Part shown: piece after piece, positions 18,447 through 27,696 of the stretch
Layout: every line of letters begins with the position of its first letter
Numbering within the stretch: position 1 is the stretch's first letter
From: Patulibacter brassicae
GTDB lineage: Bacteria > Actinomycetota > Thermoleophilia > Solirubrobacterales > Solirubrobacteraceae
DNA length: 64,000 nt
Direction of reading: 5' to 3'
Assembly (NCBI RefSeq): GCF_033949425.1
Contig: NZ_JAXAVX010000002.1
Span: forward strand, 372,001-436,000
Program-made: the position numbers and the translations under genes
The notes under the pieces: generated by a model
The model's database searches: none
What the model was told of the DNA's origin: nothing
Seen by the model: only the letters and a program-made list of their open reading frames with translations

Positions 18447-19973
18447 TCAGCGACCGCCGCTGGAGCGCCCGCCGCCCGCGCGGCCGCGGCCGCCCTGGCC
18501 CCGGCCGCCCGGACCGCGCCCGCCCTGCCGGCCGTTGCCCTGGCCGCCGCCGGAGCGGCCGTCCCGCTGGCCCTCGGAGCGGTTGCGCCCCCCGCCCTGG
18601 CGACCGTCGGACTGGTGTCGGCGGCGGTCGTCCTCGGTCGCGTGGCGGCGCCCGGGCTCGCGGCCCTCGCCGCGCGCGCCGCGCTCCTCGTGGCGGCGGA
18701 CGCCGTGGCGCTCGTCGCGCCCCTGGCCGCCGCGGCCCTGGCCGCGGCCGCCCGGACCGCGGCCGCCCTGGCCGCCGCCCTGCGGGCGACCGTCGCCGCC
18801 CGGCTGGCGCTTGCCCTGCTGGCGGACGTAGCCGGAGCCCTTCTCGCCCGGGAGCGCCACGCGCAGGCCGGCGGCCTCGAGCTCGTCGTGCAGCTCGAGG
18901 TCGCGGCCCATGACGGCGACGTCGGACAGCTCCTCCGGCTCGACGAACGTCATGCCGATGCCGGTCGCGCCGGCGCGGCCGGTGCGACCGATCCGGTGCA
19001 CGTAGGTCTCGTGGTCGACCGGCACGTCGTACTGGATGACGTGCGTGACGTCCTGGACGTCGATGCCGCGGGCGGCGACGTCGGTGGCCACGAGCGTCGT
19101 GACGGTGCCCTCGTCGAAGGCCTGCAGCGCCCGGCGGCGCTGGGCCTGCGAGCGGTTGCCGTGCAGCGCGACGGCCTCGACGCCGTGCTGGCTCAGCTTG
19201 CGCACGATCTTGTCGGCACCGAACTTCGTGCGGACGAACACGACCGTCCGGCCGCGCCCCTCGTCGCGCAGCGCGCCCACGAGGTGGTCGAGCTTGTCGT
19301 CGCGCGTCACGCGACGGAACCGGTGCTCGATCTTGCCCTGGTCCTGGACCGGCGGCTCGTACTCGATGAGCTTCGCGTCGGTGGTGTAGGCGGTGGCGAG
19401 CTCGCCGACGCGGCCGTCGAGCGTCGCGGAGAGGAAGAGCGTCTGGCGCTTGCGCGGGATCTGGGCGACGATCCGCTTGACGACCGGCTGGAAGCCCATG
19501 TCGAGCATCCGGTCCGCCTCGTCGAGGACGAGCTTGCGGACCCGCGAGAGGTCGAACGCGCCGCGCGAGAGGAGGTCCTCGAGCCGGCCGGGGGTCGCCA
19601 CGAGGATGTGCGCCTTCGCGGCCAGGCGGGACTGCTTCTCCAGCCCGGCGCCGCCGAAGACGGCGGTGATCGCCAGCGCACGCGAGTGGGCGAGCTCGTA
19701 GAGCTCGTCGACGATCTGCGTCGCGAGCTCGCGGGTCGGGACGAGGACGAGCGCGCTGGGGCGCGGGTCGGTCGCCTCGATGCCGTCGACGAGCGCGAGG
19801 CCGAAGGCGATCGTCTTCCCCGACCCGGTGGGGGAGGAGACGAGGACGTCGCGGCCGGCGAGGGCGTCCGGGAGCACGAGCTCCTGGACGGCGAACGGGG
19901 AGGTCATCCCCTGCTCCTCGAGGGCGCGGACGACGGCGTTGGACACGCCGAGATCGGCGAAGGTGGCGGACAT
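18447..19973 (-). CDS. DEAD-box ATP-dependent RNA helicase with RG-rich tail
   Basis: A 508-residue helicase with every core motif: SPTGSGKT (I), PTRELA (Ia), TPGR (Ib), DEAD (II), SAT (III), VATDVAARGID (V) and HRIGRTGRAG (VI). The last ~140 residues are disordered and rich in Arg, Gly, Gln and Asp, like the RNA-binding tails of RhlE/CsdA-type enzymes. It would unwind structured RNA in ribosome assembly or cold adaptation. ATG 19973 is preceded by an AGGAG site. A 284-base gap upstream, shared with the divergent MscS gene, leaves room for a long 5' leader; no specific element was recognised there. Confidence 0.92.
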   Translation of the reverse strand: MSATFADLGVSNAVVRALEEQGMTSPFAVQELVLPDALAGRDVLVSSPTGSGKTIAFGLALVDGIEATDPRPSALVLVPTRELATQIVDELYELAHSRALAITAVFGGAGLEKQSRLAAKAHILVATPGRLEDLLSRGAFDLSRVRKLVLDEADRMLDMGFQPVVKRIVAQIPRKRQTLFLSATLDGRVGELATAYTTDAKLIEYEPPVQDQGKIEHRFRRVTRDDKLDHLVGALRDEGRGRTVVFVRTKFGADKIVRKLSQHGVEAVALHGNRSQAQRRRALQAFDEGTVTTLVATDVAARGIDVQDVTHVIQYDVPVDHETYVHRIGRTGRAGATGIGMTFVEPEELSDVAVMGRDLELHDELEAAGLRVALPGEKGSGYVRQQGKRQPGGDGRPQGGGQGGRGPGGRGQGRGGQGRDERHGVRRHEERGARGEGREPGRRHATEDDRRRHQSDGRQGGGRNRSEGQRDGRSGGGQGNGRQGGRGPGGRGQGGRGRAGGGRSSGGR

Positions 19974-20257
19974 GCGAACTCCTGGGGATCGGGACGCGCG
20001 ACGTCGCGGCGTGCGACGGGAGCGACCGGTGGTGCGCTCGCACTGCCGGTCGCGGCGAGCCGATCGAGGACCGGTCGTCGCGCGAGGAGGAGAACGCGGA
20101 ACGGGGGCCGATCCGGGTGACGTCGGAGGACGCCGGCCGCGGACGGCACTGCTCGAAAGGGTACGGAACCGCGGCTCCTCGTGCGTGACGATGCTCCGGA
20201 CCCGCTCGGCGCTCGGCGGCGCGACGAGGCCGGCCGCCGGATCGTTACGGTCGTGGG

Positions 20258-21364
20258 GTGGCCCTGACGACGCTTCCGACGATCCTCGCCCAGGCCTCCT
20301 CGACCGGCACCACGAGTGCCGCGGAGCGCACCGCGGCGCGCGCCGAGCGCGCCGCGAACCGCCTCGAGCGGACCTGCGGCGCGGCCGGCGACAGCTGGCA
20401 GGCGGACCTCTGCCGCAAGATCTGGGACGGGTATCCCGGCCAGACCTGGAACAAGCTCGCCGCCGAGACGGTCCACTGGCTCACGACGGGGCTCTTCAAG
20501 ATCATCCTGATCTTCGTCGTCGCCTGGGTCGTCAACCGGCTCGCCCGCCGCTGCATCGTGAAGGTCGGCCGCCGCGTCGGCACCGGCCGGCTGTCGCGGG
20601 GCCTCTCGCGGGTGCGGAAGTACACCCCGGCCGCGCTCATGGAGACCCAGGAGATGAGCGTCCGCTCCGAGCAGCGCCGCGAGGCGGTGCTCGGGATCCT
20701 CCGCAGCATCGTCACCGGCCTGATCTACGCGATGGCGTTCTTCATGGCGCTCGGCGAGGTCGGCATCGACGCGGGGCCGCTGCTCGCCGGTGCCGGCGTC
20801 CTCGGCGTGGCCCTCGGCTTCGGCGCCCAGACGCTGGTGGGCGACTTCCTCAGCGGGATCTTCATCCTCGTCGAGGACCAGTACGGCGTCGGCGACGAGA
20901 TCGTCTTCCGGCCGAAGTCCGCCAGCGGCGAGCCGGTCACCGGCACGGTCGAGGCGCTCTCGCTGCGCAACACCCGCATGCGCGCCCTCGACGGCACGGT
21001 CTGGCACGTGCCGAACGGCGAGATGCGCGCCGTCGGCAACCAGAGCCAGCACTGGTCGCGCGCCGTCCTCGACATCGCGGTCGTCCACGGGACGGACATC
21101 GGCAAGGCGAAGGCCGCGATGGCGCGCGCCGCGGAGCAGGTCCGCGAGAACGACCCCGGGGTCCTCGAGCCGCCGGAGGTCTGGGGCGTCCAGGCGCTGA
21201 ACGCCAACGGCGTCGTCATCCGGCTCGTGCTGAAGACGACGCCGTCGCAGCAGTGGCGGATCTGCCGCGTCGTGCGCGAGCGGATGCTCCTGGAGTTCGC
21301 CAAGGACGGCATCGAGATGCCCGCCGCCGAGTCCCCGGCCGGCGAGGCGCTGCCTTCCGTCTGA
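20258..21364 (+). CDS. MscS-type mechanosensitive ion channel family protein
   Basis: A 368-residue membrane channel. About 75 N-terminal residues precede TM segments near 78-97, 148-168 and 172-200. The pore helix and loop GAGVLGVALGFGAQTLVGDFLSGIFIL are the MscS signature, followed by the beta domain (GVGDEI, VEALSLRNTRMRALDGTVWHVPNGE). It would open under membrane tension and release solutes on osmotic downshock. The GTG start lies just after GGTCGTGGG. The N-terminal MALTTLPTILAQAS could be a weak signal sequence. It is divergent from the helicase and convergent with the M23 peptidase. Confidence 0.9.
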   Translation: MALTTLPTILAQASSTGTTSAAERTAARAERAANRLERTCGAAGDSWQADLCRKIWDGYPGQTWNKLAAETVHWLTTGLFKIILIFVVAWVVNRLARRCIVKVGRRVGTGRLSRGLSRVRKYTPAALMETQEMSVRSEQRREAVLGILRSIVTGLIYAMAFFMALGEVGIDAGPLLAGAGVLGVALGFGAQTLVGDFLSGIFILVEDQYGVGDEIVFRPKSASGEPVTGTVEALSLRNTRMRALDGTVWHVPNGEMRAVGNQSQHWSRAVLDIAVVHGTDIGKAKAAMARAAEQVRENDPGVLEPPEVWGVQALNANGVVIRLVLKTTPSQQWRICRVVRERMLLEFAKDGIEMPAAESPAGEALPSV

Positions 21365-21422
21365 GCCGGACCACGCCGCGGCCCGCCTCGCCGCCGCGGC
21401 GCGCGCGGATGCGCGGGCCCGC

Positions 21423-22616
21423 TCAGCGGCGCGCGGCCGGCAGCCCGGCGGCGGACGCCCAGCGCGTGAGGTCGGGCTTCGGGTCCCGGGGCTTGCCGCC
21501 GCTGTACCAGCCCGGTGCGGTCCAGAGCTCGAAGTGCAGGTGGCAGGCCGACGCGTTGCCCGATCGCCCGACGAGCCCGATCGGCGTGCCGGCCTGGACC
21601 TTCGCCCCGACCTTCAGCGGCGACCGGGCCTGCAGGTGCATGTACGCCTGGTCCTCGCCCGTCGGCGTGTCGGTGATGACGAGGTAGTTGCCCGCCGAGG
21701 ACTGGACCTCGTTGTGCTTCACCACGCCGCTCGAGGCGGCCACGAGCGGCAGGCCGCAGTCGGCCAGCGCGTCGACGCCCTGGTGCGCGCCGCCGCGCTC
21801 TCCGAAGAACGTGCCCGCCTCGCCCCAGTGCCACGCGCCGAGGATCGGGAAGGTGTAGCCGTCGGCGCCGACCCGCGCGCTCGTCGCGCGGCCCGCGGTC
21901 ACCGCGGCCGCCGCGTCGGCGTCGGCGGGGGGCGGGGCCGGCGTGGACTCGCGCAGGCGCTTGGCGTCGCTGCGCGACAGCACGCCGTCGGCGCGCAGCG
22001 AGGCCGAGGACTCCCAGCTGCGAATCCGGGTGCGGATCGCGGCGGTGTACTTGCCGTGGGTCGGCACCCGCACGCCGTGGTCCAGCAGCAGCCGCTGGAT
22101 GGCGCGCACGTCGGTGCCCACGGAGCCCACCCGCAGCGTCCGGGACGCGAACCCGCGCTCCTGGACGCGGGGACTGGCACGGCGCTGCATCGCGGCGAGC
22201 TGCGCGGCGTCGGCGACGCCGTCGACCGTCAGGCCCTCCTCGTGCTCGAAGCGCCGGAGGGCGACCTCGGTCGCCGCGCCGAAGGCGCCGTCGCGGGCGA
22301 CCGGCAGCCCGAGCTGCCAGAGCGTCCGCTGGAGCGCCATGACCCGGCTGCCCTTCGAGCCGAGCGCCAGCACCGCCCCGGAGCGGACCGCCGCGGCGCT
22401 CGTGGCCGGGGCGGCCGCCTCGCCGGCGGCGGACGTCGTGGCCGGCGCGGCGCTCGTCGTCCCGCCGACGGAGACCCCGCCGCCGTCCTGCGCGCCGGCC
22501 GGCGCGGCCGTCAGGCCCATGCCGGCCGCGAGCAGCGCGATCGCGGTCGGGAGGGTGACCGCGCGTGGGCGCGCGGCACGAGAGGTCCGGGATGGAGCGT
22601 CGTTCGGTCGGTGCAC
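21423..22616 (-). CDS. secreted M23 family peptidase with two peptidoglycan-binding domains
   Basis: A 397-residue exported cell-wall hydrolase. A signal peptide (TLPTAIALLAAGMGLTAAPAGAQ) is followed by an Ala/Thr-rich linker, two PG_binding_1 repeats (GSKGSRVMALQRTLWQLGL; GSVGTDVRAIQRLLLDHGV) and a C-terminal LytM/M23 domain. Zinc ligands are visible in GAHQGVDAL (HxxxD) and HLHFEL. It should cleave peptidoglycan cross-bridges. GTG 22616 is taken as start because it gives a positively charged N-region. Gene density leaves it as a single-gene unit, facing MscS. Confidence 0.88.
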   Translation of the reverse strand: MHRPNDAPSRTSRAARPRAVTLPTAIALLAAGMGLTAAPAGAQDGGGVSVGGTTSAAPATTSAAGEAAAPATSAAAVRSGAVLALGSKGSRVMALQRTLWQLGLPVARDGAFGAATEVALRRFEHEEGLTVDGVADAAQLAAMQRRASPRVQERGFASRTLRVGSVGTDVRAIQRLLLDHGVRVPTHGKYTAAIRTRIRSWESSASLRADGVLSRSDAKRLRESTPAPPPADADAAAAVTAGRATSARVGADGYTFPILGAWHWGEAGTFFGERGGAHQGVDALADCGLPLVAASSGVVKHNEVQSSAGNYLVITDTPTGEDQAYMHLQARSPLKVGAKVQAGTPIGLVGRSGNASACHLHFELWTAPGWYSGGKPRDPKPDLTRWASAAGLPAARR

Positions 22617-22844
22617 GGGGCGTGCAAGGGCCTACGGGTCCGGCCACCGAGGCACCCGGCGTCCGGCGGCAACTCCGACGCGCGGGACCCGCCACGGCGG
22701 CATCCGGGAGCCAACCCTACCCGTCGGCCGGACGGAGCGCGAGCTGCGGCCCCGCGGACCGCCGCCGCGCGGCGCGGTGGCGCCGACGCGCCCGGCGCTC
22801 GGACGTGCGTCCGTTTCCCCTGCGGCGAGCGTCCCGTGCGGTCG

Positions 22845-25271
22845 ATGCTCGCCTGGATGGCCTCGGGTCCCGACAGCGTCGCCGGCGCGTACCCGCGATC
22901 GCTGGACCGCGGCGCGGACGGGACGACCGCAGGGCGCCTGGTCGCGCGCATCGATCGCCGGATCCCGGCGCCCGCGCTGGCGACGATCGGGGCGCTGCTG
23001 GTCGCGTCGCTGGCCGCGGTCGCGTGGTCGACGGCGGACGGGGGCACGGCGGCGACCGTCGTGCTGCGCCAGGTCGAGTCCGCGCTCGTCGTCGTGGCGG
23101 TCGTCGGCGCGCTGCGTCGTCGGCGGACCGCCTCCACCGCCGTCGAGCGCGCGGGCTGGACGAGCCTCGTCGGCGCCGCGGTCGCCGTCCTCGTGACGAC
23201 GGTCGCCGCGATGCTCGCCCCGCACCTCGACGCGCGCCTGGGCGCCCCGACGCCGCTCGACCTGCCGTCGCTGCTCGTGGCGCCGCTCGTCCTGCTCGGG
23301 GTGCTGCTCTTCGCCCGTCCGACCCGCAGCGCCGCGCACCTCGGGCGGATCGTCCTCGACGCGATCGCCGTGGGCTGCGCGGTCGGGATCGTCGGCTGGT
23401 ACCTCGTCGTGCGGCCGTTCGTCGACGGACGTCTCGCGGCGCAGCCCTCCCAGGAGCTCGCCCTCGCCTACGTCGCCGGCGACGCGATCGCGCTCGGGCT
23501 CGGGCTCCTCGCCCTGCTGCGCGCGAAGCGCCACCTCCGGGGCACCGTCGCCTGCTCGGCCCTCGGCCTCGGGGCGCTGCTGGCGTCCGACCTCGGGCGC
23601 GGCTTCGAGGTCCTGCCCGGCGTCGCGCCGCCGGCGTCGGTGACCGAGATCGGCTGGGCGCTCGCGATGGCGCTGCTCGCGATCGGGGCCTGGCTGCGGC
23701 CGGGGCCGCGGGGCGAGCACGTGGCGCTCTCGGACGCCCGAGCCCGCCGCGCGTGGCTCTGGTGGCTCGCGCTGCCGTACCTCTTCCTCATGCCGGTCGC
23801 CGGGGTCCTGCTCGTCGGCGCGGTCGTCGGCGACGTCGACGGTCCGATGATCGCCGGCTCCGCGATCGTCATCGCCGTCCTCGGCTTCCGTCACGTCGTG
23901 GCGCTGCGCGAGAACGCCGAGCTGGCGCAGCGGCTCGCCGGCTCCGTCCGCGAGCTCGAGCACCGGGCCGCGCACGACGAGCTCACCGGCCTGCTGAACC
24001 GCGGCGGCCTGATCAGCGCCCTGCGCGGCGATCGCCCGATCGCCGGGCGGCCGGCCGCGCTGCTGTTCGTCGACCTCGACCGCTTCAAGGCGATCAACGA
24101 CACGCTCGGGCACGCGGTCGGCGACGCGGTCCTGCGGGCCGTCGGCGAGCGCCTGCGCTTCGCGATCCGGGCGGGGCTGGCGGCGCGGTTCGCCGGCGAC
24201 GAGTTCGTGCTCGTGCTCCCGGGCGTCGTGGACGAGCACGCCGCGCTCGGGCACGCGCAGGAGGTGCTCGAGCTCGTCGAGCGGCCGATCCCGCTCGCCG
24301 ACGGCGGCGAGGTCGTCGTGACGGCCTCGGTCGGCCTCACGACCACGACGAGCCTCGCCGACGGCGAGACGATCGTGCGCGAGGCGGACCTCGCGATGTT
24401 CGAGGCGAAGCAGGGGGGCCGCGCCCGCGTCCAGGTGTTCGAGGAGGGCCTGCGCGAGCGCAGCGCCGACCGCGTCCGGCTCGAGCAGGACCTGCGTCGC
24501 GCCCTCGCCCGCGAGGACGAGATCGAGGTCCACCTCCAGCCGCTGATCGCGCTGGAGGGCGATCGGCTGTGGGGCGCCGAGGCGCTCGTGCGCTGGCGCC
24601 ACCCCGAGCGCGGCATGCTCGCTCCGGGGCGCTTCCTCGCGATCGCCGAGGAGAGCGGGCTGATCGTGCCGCTCGGCCATCGCGTGCTCGCCGAGGCCTG
24701 CGCGGCGGCCGCCGCCGTGCCCGATCTCATCGTGTCGGTGAACCTCTCGGCGCGGCAGCTCCACGATCCGCTGCTCCTGGCGACGGTCCGCGACGCGCTG
24801 ACCGCGCACGGCCTGGCGCCCGACCGGCTCTGCCTCGAGGTCGTCGAGGACGTGCTCGTGGACGACCGCACGATCGGCGTGCTCGAGGCGCTGCGGGCGC
24901 TCGGCGCCCGCGTGGCGATCGACGACTTCGGCGTCGGCGCGTCGTCGCTGAAGCAGCTGCGCCGGATCCCGGGCGCGCTGGTGAAGATCGACCGCTCGTT
25001 CATCGGGTCGCTCGACACGGCCGAGGCCGGTGACGACGACCGCGTCATGGTCCGGGCGCTCGTGAACGTCGCCGAGCAGCTGGGCCTGCAGGTCGTGGCG
25101 GAGGGCATCGAGCGGCCCGACCAGCTCTCCGCCGTCCGCGACCTCGGCGTGACGATCGGCCAGGGGTGGCTGCTCGGCCACCCGCAGCGCGCCGCCGCCT
25201 TCGTCACGAGCTGCGGCGGCGGGCCGCTCGTGCGCCGCGGGACGCGCCCGGCGCGCCGCTCGGCCGCCTGA
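22845..25271 (+). CDS. membrane-bound GGDEF-EAL (diguanylate cyclase/phosphodiesterase) protein
   Basis: About 808 residues. The first ~350 contain seven to nine hydrophobic segments, a membrane sensor module of no named family. A GGDEF domain follows (DELTGLLNRGGL, FVDLDRFKAINDTLGH) with the signature written AGDEF, then an EAL domain with EALVRW, NLSARQL, IDDFGVGASSL, VKIDRSFI and VAEGIE. EAL catalytic residues look intact, so c-di-GMP hydrolysis is likely. AGDEF variants can still be active cyclases, so both activities are possible. Start is ATG 22845; ATG 22857 and an upstream GTG are alternatives. It is divergent from the M23 peptidase. Confidence 0.9.
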   Translation: MLAWMASGPDSVAGAYPRSLDRGADGTTAGRLVARIDRRIPAPALATIGALLVASLAAVAWSTADGGTAATVVLRQVESALVVVAVVGALRRRRTASTAVERAGWTSLVGAAVAVLVTTVAAMLAPHLDARLGAPTPLDLPSLLVAPLVLLGVLLFARPTRSAAHLGRIVLDAIAVGCAVGIVGWYLVVRPFVDGRLAAQPSQELALAYVAGDAIALGLGLLALLRAKRHLRGTVACSALGLGALLASDLGRGFEVLPGVAPPASVTEIGWALAMALLAIGAWLRPGPRGEHVALSDARARRAWLWWLALPYLFLMPVAGVLLVGAVVGDVDGPMIAGSAIVIAVLGFRHVVALRENAELAQRLAGSVRELEHRAAHDELTGLLNRGGLISALRGDRPIAGRPAALLFVDLDRFKAINDTLGHAVGDAVLRAVGERLRFAIRAGLAARFAGDEFVLVLPGVVDEHAALGHAQEVLELVERPIPLADGGEVVVTASVGLTTTTSLADGETIVREADLAMFEAKQGGRARVQVFEEGLRERSADRVRLEQDLRRALAREDEIEVHLQPLIALEGDRLWGAEALVRWRHPERGMLAPGRFLAIAEESGLIVPLGHRVLAEACAAAAAVPDLIVSVNLSARQLHDPLLLATVRDALTAHGLAPDRLCLEVVEDVLVDDRTIGVLEALRALGARVAIDDFGVGASSLKQLRRIPGALVKIDRSFIGSLDTAEAGDDDRVMVRALVNVAEQLGLQVVAEGIERPDQLSAVRDLGVTIGQGWLLGHPQRAAAFVTSCGGGPLVRRGTRPARRSAA

Positions 25272-25330
25272 CGCGTCGCCGCCTCCTGCCGTCCCGCGAC
25301 GGCGCACCCGGCCGGGGGGACGGCCGGGGG

Positions 25331-25346
25331 ACCGGGACGTCCCGGT
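25331..25346 (+). promoter_or_regulatory. 16-bp perfect palindrome before the FAD oxidoreductase
   Basis: ACCGGGAC-GTCCCGGT is fully palindromic and lies 30 bases before ATG 25377, overlapping the -35 position relative to a -10-like TAGCGT at 25362-25367. It could be an operator or the end hairpin of the GGDEF-EAL transcript. Confidence 0.35.
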
Positions 25347-25376
25347 GCGCCCGGCGTTGGGTAGCGTCCGCACGCG

Positions 25377-26606
25377 ATGACCGACGAGACCCCCCGCGAG
25401 CACACCGACGTCCTCCTGATCGGCGGCGGGATCGCCTCGGCGACCGCGGCGAGGACCCTGCGCGAGGGCGGGTTCGAGGGCCGGATCGTGCTCGTGAGCC
25501 GCGAGCTCGACGCGCCGTACCACCGGCCTCCGGGGTCGAAGGAGCACCTGCGCGGCGAGCAGGGCCAGGACGACGCGCTGATCGTCCCGGCCGGGTGGTG
25601 GGCGGAGAACGACGTCGACCTGCGGATCCGCACGAGCGTCCTGTCGCTCGACGCGGAGGGCCGGTCGGTGAAGCTCCAGACGAAGGACGAGCTGACCTTC
25701 GACCGGGCGCTCGTGGCGACCGGGGCGATGGTCCGCCGGCTGAACGTCGACGGGTCCGGCCTCGAGGGCATCCACTACGTGCGCTCCCTGCGCAACAGCG
25801 ACGCGATCCGCCGCGACCTGGACGGCCTCGCCGACGGCTCGCCGATCGTGCTCGTCGGCGGCAGCTACATCGGATCGGAGGTCGCGGCGAGCCTCGCGAC
25901 GCAGGGCCACCCGGTGACCGTCGTGATGCAGGAGGCCGAGCCGCTCTCGCGGACCTTCGGCGAGGACGTCGGCCGCTGGGTCCGCGCCCGCCTGGAGGGC
26001 AACGGCGTGACGGTGCGCGGGGGCGTCGACGTCGCCTCGTTCGCGGCCGCCGACGGCAGCACCTCCGAGGGGCGCGTCGCGGAGGTCGTCCTCGCCGACG
26101 GCGAGCGGATCCCGGCCGCCCTCGTCGTCGCCGGCGTGGGGGCGACCCCGGACGTCATGCTCGCCAAGCGAGCGGGGCTGGCGCTCGGCGAGACCGGCGG
26201 GGTGGCGTGCGACGACCGGCTGCGGACCTCCGCCGAGGGCATCTGGGCCGCCGGCGACGTCTGCGAGTACGCGTCCGTGCTCGACGCGCACCCCGAGCGC
26301 CTGCGGGTCGAGCACGAGGAGCACGCGGCCGCCCAGGGCGCCTACGTCGCGCGGCAGTGGCTCGGCGAGGACGCCCCGTTCCAGGAGGTGCCGTACTTCT
26401 TCAGCGACCTCGCGGACTGGGTCGCGCTGGAGGCGCTCGGGCCGGCCATCGGCTGGGACCGGACGGCCCTCGAGGGCTCGCTCGAGGACGACGCGTTCGG
26501 GGTCTGGTTCCTCGCGGGGGACGAGCCGCGCGGCTACGCGTCCTTCAACGGGGGCGGCGACCTCGACGCGGCGCGCACGCGGCTCGCGAAGGCCGCTGCG
26601 GCCTGA
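25377..26606 (+). CDS. FAD-dependent NAD(P)H oxidoreductase (ferredoxin reductase-like)
   Basis: A 409-residue two-dinucleotide-binding flavoprotein. The N-terminal LLIGGGIASATAA binds FAD, the central VLVGGSYIGSEVAASLA binds NAD(P)H, and GIWAAGDVCEY is the C-terminal FAD motif. The reductase-type C-terminal domain (PYFFSDLADWVALEALG) matches ferredoxin/rubredoxin reductases of dioxygenase and P450 systems. No partner ferredoxin or oxygenase is adjacent. A -10-like TAGCGT ends 9 bases before the ATG, so the mRNA may be almost leaderless. Confidence 0.88.
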   Translation: MTDETPREHTDVLLIGGGIASATAARTLREGGFEGRIVLVSRELDAPYHRPPGSKEHLRGEQGQDDALIVPAGWWAENDVDLRIRTSVLSLDAEGRSVKLQTKDELTFDRALVATGAMVRRLNVDGSGLEGIHYVRSLRNSDAIRRDLDGLADGSPIVLVGGSYIGSEVAASLATQGHPVTVVMQEAEPLSRTFGEDVGRWVRARLEGNGVTVRGGVDVASFAAADGSTSEGRVAEVVLADGERIPAALVVAGVGATPDVMLAKRAGLALGETGGVACDDRLRTSAEGIWAAGDVCEYASVLDAHPERLRVEHEEHAAAQGAYVARQWLGEDAPFQEVPYFFSDLADWVALEALGPAIGWDRTALEGSLEDDAFGVWFLAGDEPRGYASFNGGGDLDAARTRLAKAAAA

Positions 26607-26720
26607 GCGGCACCGCCTGCCTCGCTGCGGTGCGTGGTCCGCGCGCCGCAGCGACGCGGACCCCGGTCCCGGCGCGTGCGCCCGGACGTCCTTCGGGACG
26701 GAGCGGCCCCGGAACGACGA

Positions 26721-26741
26721 CGGCCCCGCGATGCGGGGCCG
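26721..26741. terminator. hairpin between convergent genes
   Basis: Perfect 9-bp stem CGGCCCCGC/GCGGGGCCG with loop GAT, between the oxidoreductase stop and the small membrane protein stop. It could serve both strands. Confidence 0.6.
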
Positions 26742-26793
26742 TGGGAGGGGCGCCGGCCGGCGCCCGGGGTCGGCGCCGAGCGCCGAGGGCGAG

Positions 26794-26994
26794 TCAGACC
26801 TCGACGACGATCTTGTCCGGATCGTCCTCGACGCGCTCGCCGCGCAGGTAGGCCTGGTTCTCGGCCCGCTCGCCGGCGACCTGCGCCAGGGCGTAGACGA
26901 TCGGCACGATCGCGAACACGGGGACGATCACGAACCAGAGCGCGATCAGCCAGATGCTGAGGCTCGTGGCGCTGGCTTCGGCGAGGACGTTCAT
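26794..26994 (-). CDS. small single-pass membrane protein of unknown function
   Basis: A 66-residue protein: a short N-terminus, one hydrophobic span (SIWLIALWFVIVPVFAIVPI) and a charged C-terminal tail (GERVEDDPDKIVVEV). There is no signal-cleavage site, so it should remain anchored with the acidic tail on one side. No family is recognised. ATG 26994 is the only start that gives this architecture. It lies divergent from the suf regulator with a 111-base gap, so it could share its control region. Confidence 0.6.
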   Translation of the reverse strand: MNVLAEASATSLSIWLIALWFVIVPVFAIVPIVYALAQVAGERAENQAYLRGERVEDDPDKIVVEV

Positions 26995-27105
26995 GACGCG
27001 CGCAAGCCTACCGGAGCGCGTCGTCGGCGGCCGCCTCGCGACGCCCTCCCGGCGGGGACCCCCGGCGCCCGGCCACTCCGACCGCGCTGGTAGGCTTTCT
27101 CCACC

Positions 27106-27612
27106 GTGATCTTCACGACCAAGGCCGAGTACGGGGTCCGCCTGATGGTCCGCCTGGGCGAGATGCCCGGCGACGAGCCCGTCTCCCTCAAGACGGTCGC
27201 CGAGACCGAGCGGCTGCCGCTCGCGTACCTCGAGCGGATCGTCGCGCTGCTGCGCCGTGCCGGCCTCGTCGAGAGCACCCGCGGCGCGCACGGCGGCTAC
27301 CGCCTCGCGCGTCCCGCGGAGGAGATCCGGATGGACGAGGTGATCGTCGCGCTCGAGGGCGCGGTGGCGCCGATGTCCTGCTTCGTCGACGACCGCGAGG
27401 GCGACCGCGTGCTGTGCTCGCACCTCGAGGACGACGGCACGGGCTGCGCGACGAAGCTGCTCTGGACCCGGGTCCAGGGTGGCGTCTTCCACGCCCTCCA
27501 GCGCACGACGCTCTCCGAGCTCGTCCGCTTCCAGCGCCCCGGCGAGGACGGCCGACCCGGCCGCGCCGCGGCGATCGACGTCACGACGACGGCGGCCGGC
27601 TCGCTCGCCTGA
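27106..27612 (+). CDS. Rrf2 family Fe-S regulator (SufR/IscR-like)
   Basis: A 168-residue regulator. The N-terminal winged HTH (TTKAEYGVRLMVRLGEMPG, LPLAYLERIVALLRRAGLV, GAHGGYRLARP) is typical Rrf2. Three Cys (MSCF, VLCS, TGC) in residues ~87-108 are placed like [2Fe-2S] or [4Fe-4S] ligands of IscR/RsrR/SufR. It is the first gene before sufC and sufS and so is the probable Fe-S-sensing repressor of the suf genes. The GTG at 27106 lies nine bases after a -10-like TAGGCT, suggesting a leaderless mRNA. The C-terminal ~40 residues are unconserved. Confidence 0.88.
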   Translation: MIFTTKAEYGVRLMVRLGEMPGDEPVSLKTVAETERLPLAYLERIVALLRRAGLVESTRGAHGGYRLARPAEEIRMDEVIVALEGAVAPMSCFVDDREGDRVLCSHLEDDGTGCATKLLWTRVQGGVFHALQRTTLSELVRFQRPGEDGRPGRAAAIDVTTTAAGSLA

Positions 27613-27696
27613 CGAGCGCGCCGGACCACGCGTCGCCCGGCCCCGCCCGCGTGCGGGTGCCGACCCACCACCCCTCACACGACCGACACGGACCCC

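Noticed and set aside
21365..21422. Terminator between MscS and the M23 peptidase
   Set aside because: GGCCCGC/GCGGGCC could pair only across a 28-base interval, so it is not convincing.
22617..22844. c-di-AMP (ydaO-type) riboswitch before the M23 peptidase
   Set aside because: The location is plausible and a TAGGGTTGGC stretch is present. The conserved GGTGAA and CAGCTAACC-type segments are missing, so no riboswitch is called.
22632..26324. Very long open frame on the minus strand opposite the GGDEF-EAL and oxidoreductase genes
   Set aside because: High GC removes stop codons in all frames. The translation is low-complexity, without motifs, and antisense to two clear genes.
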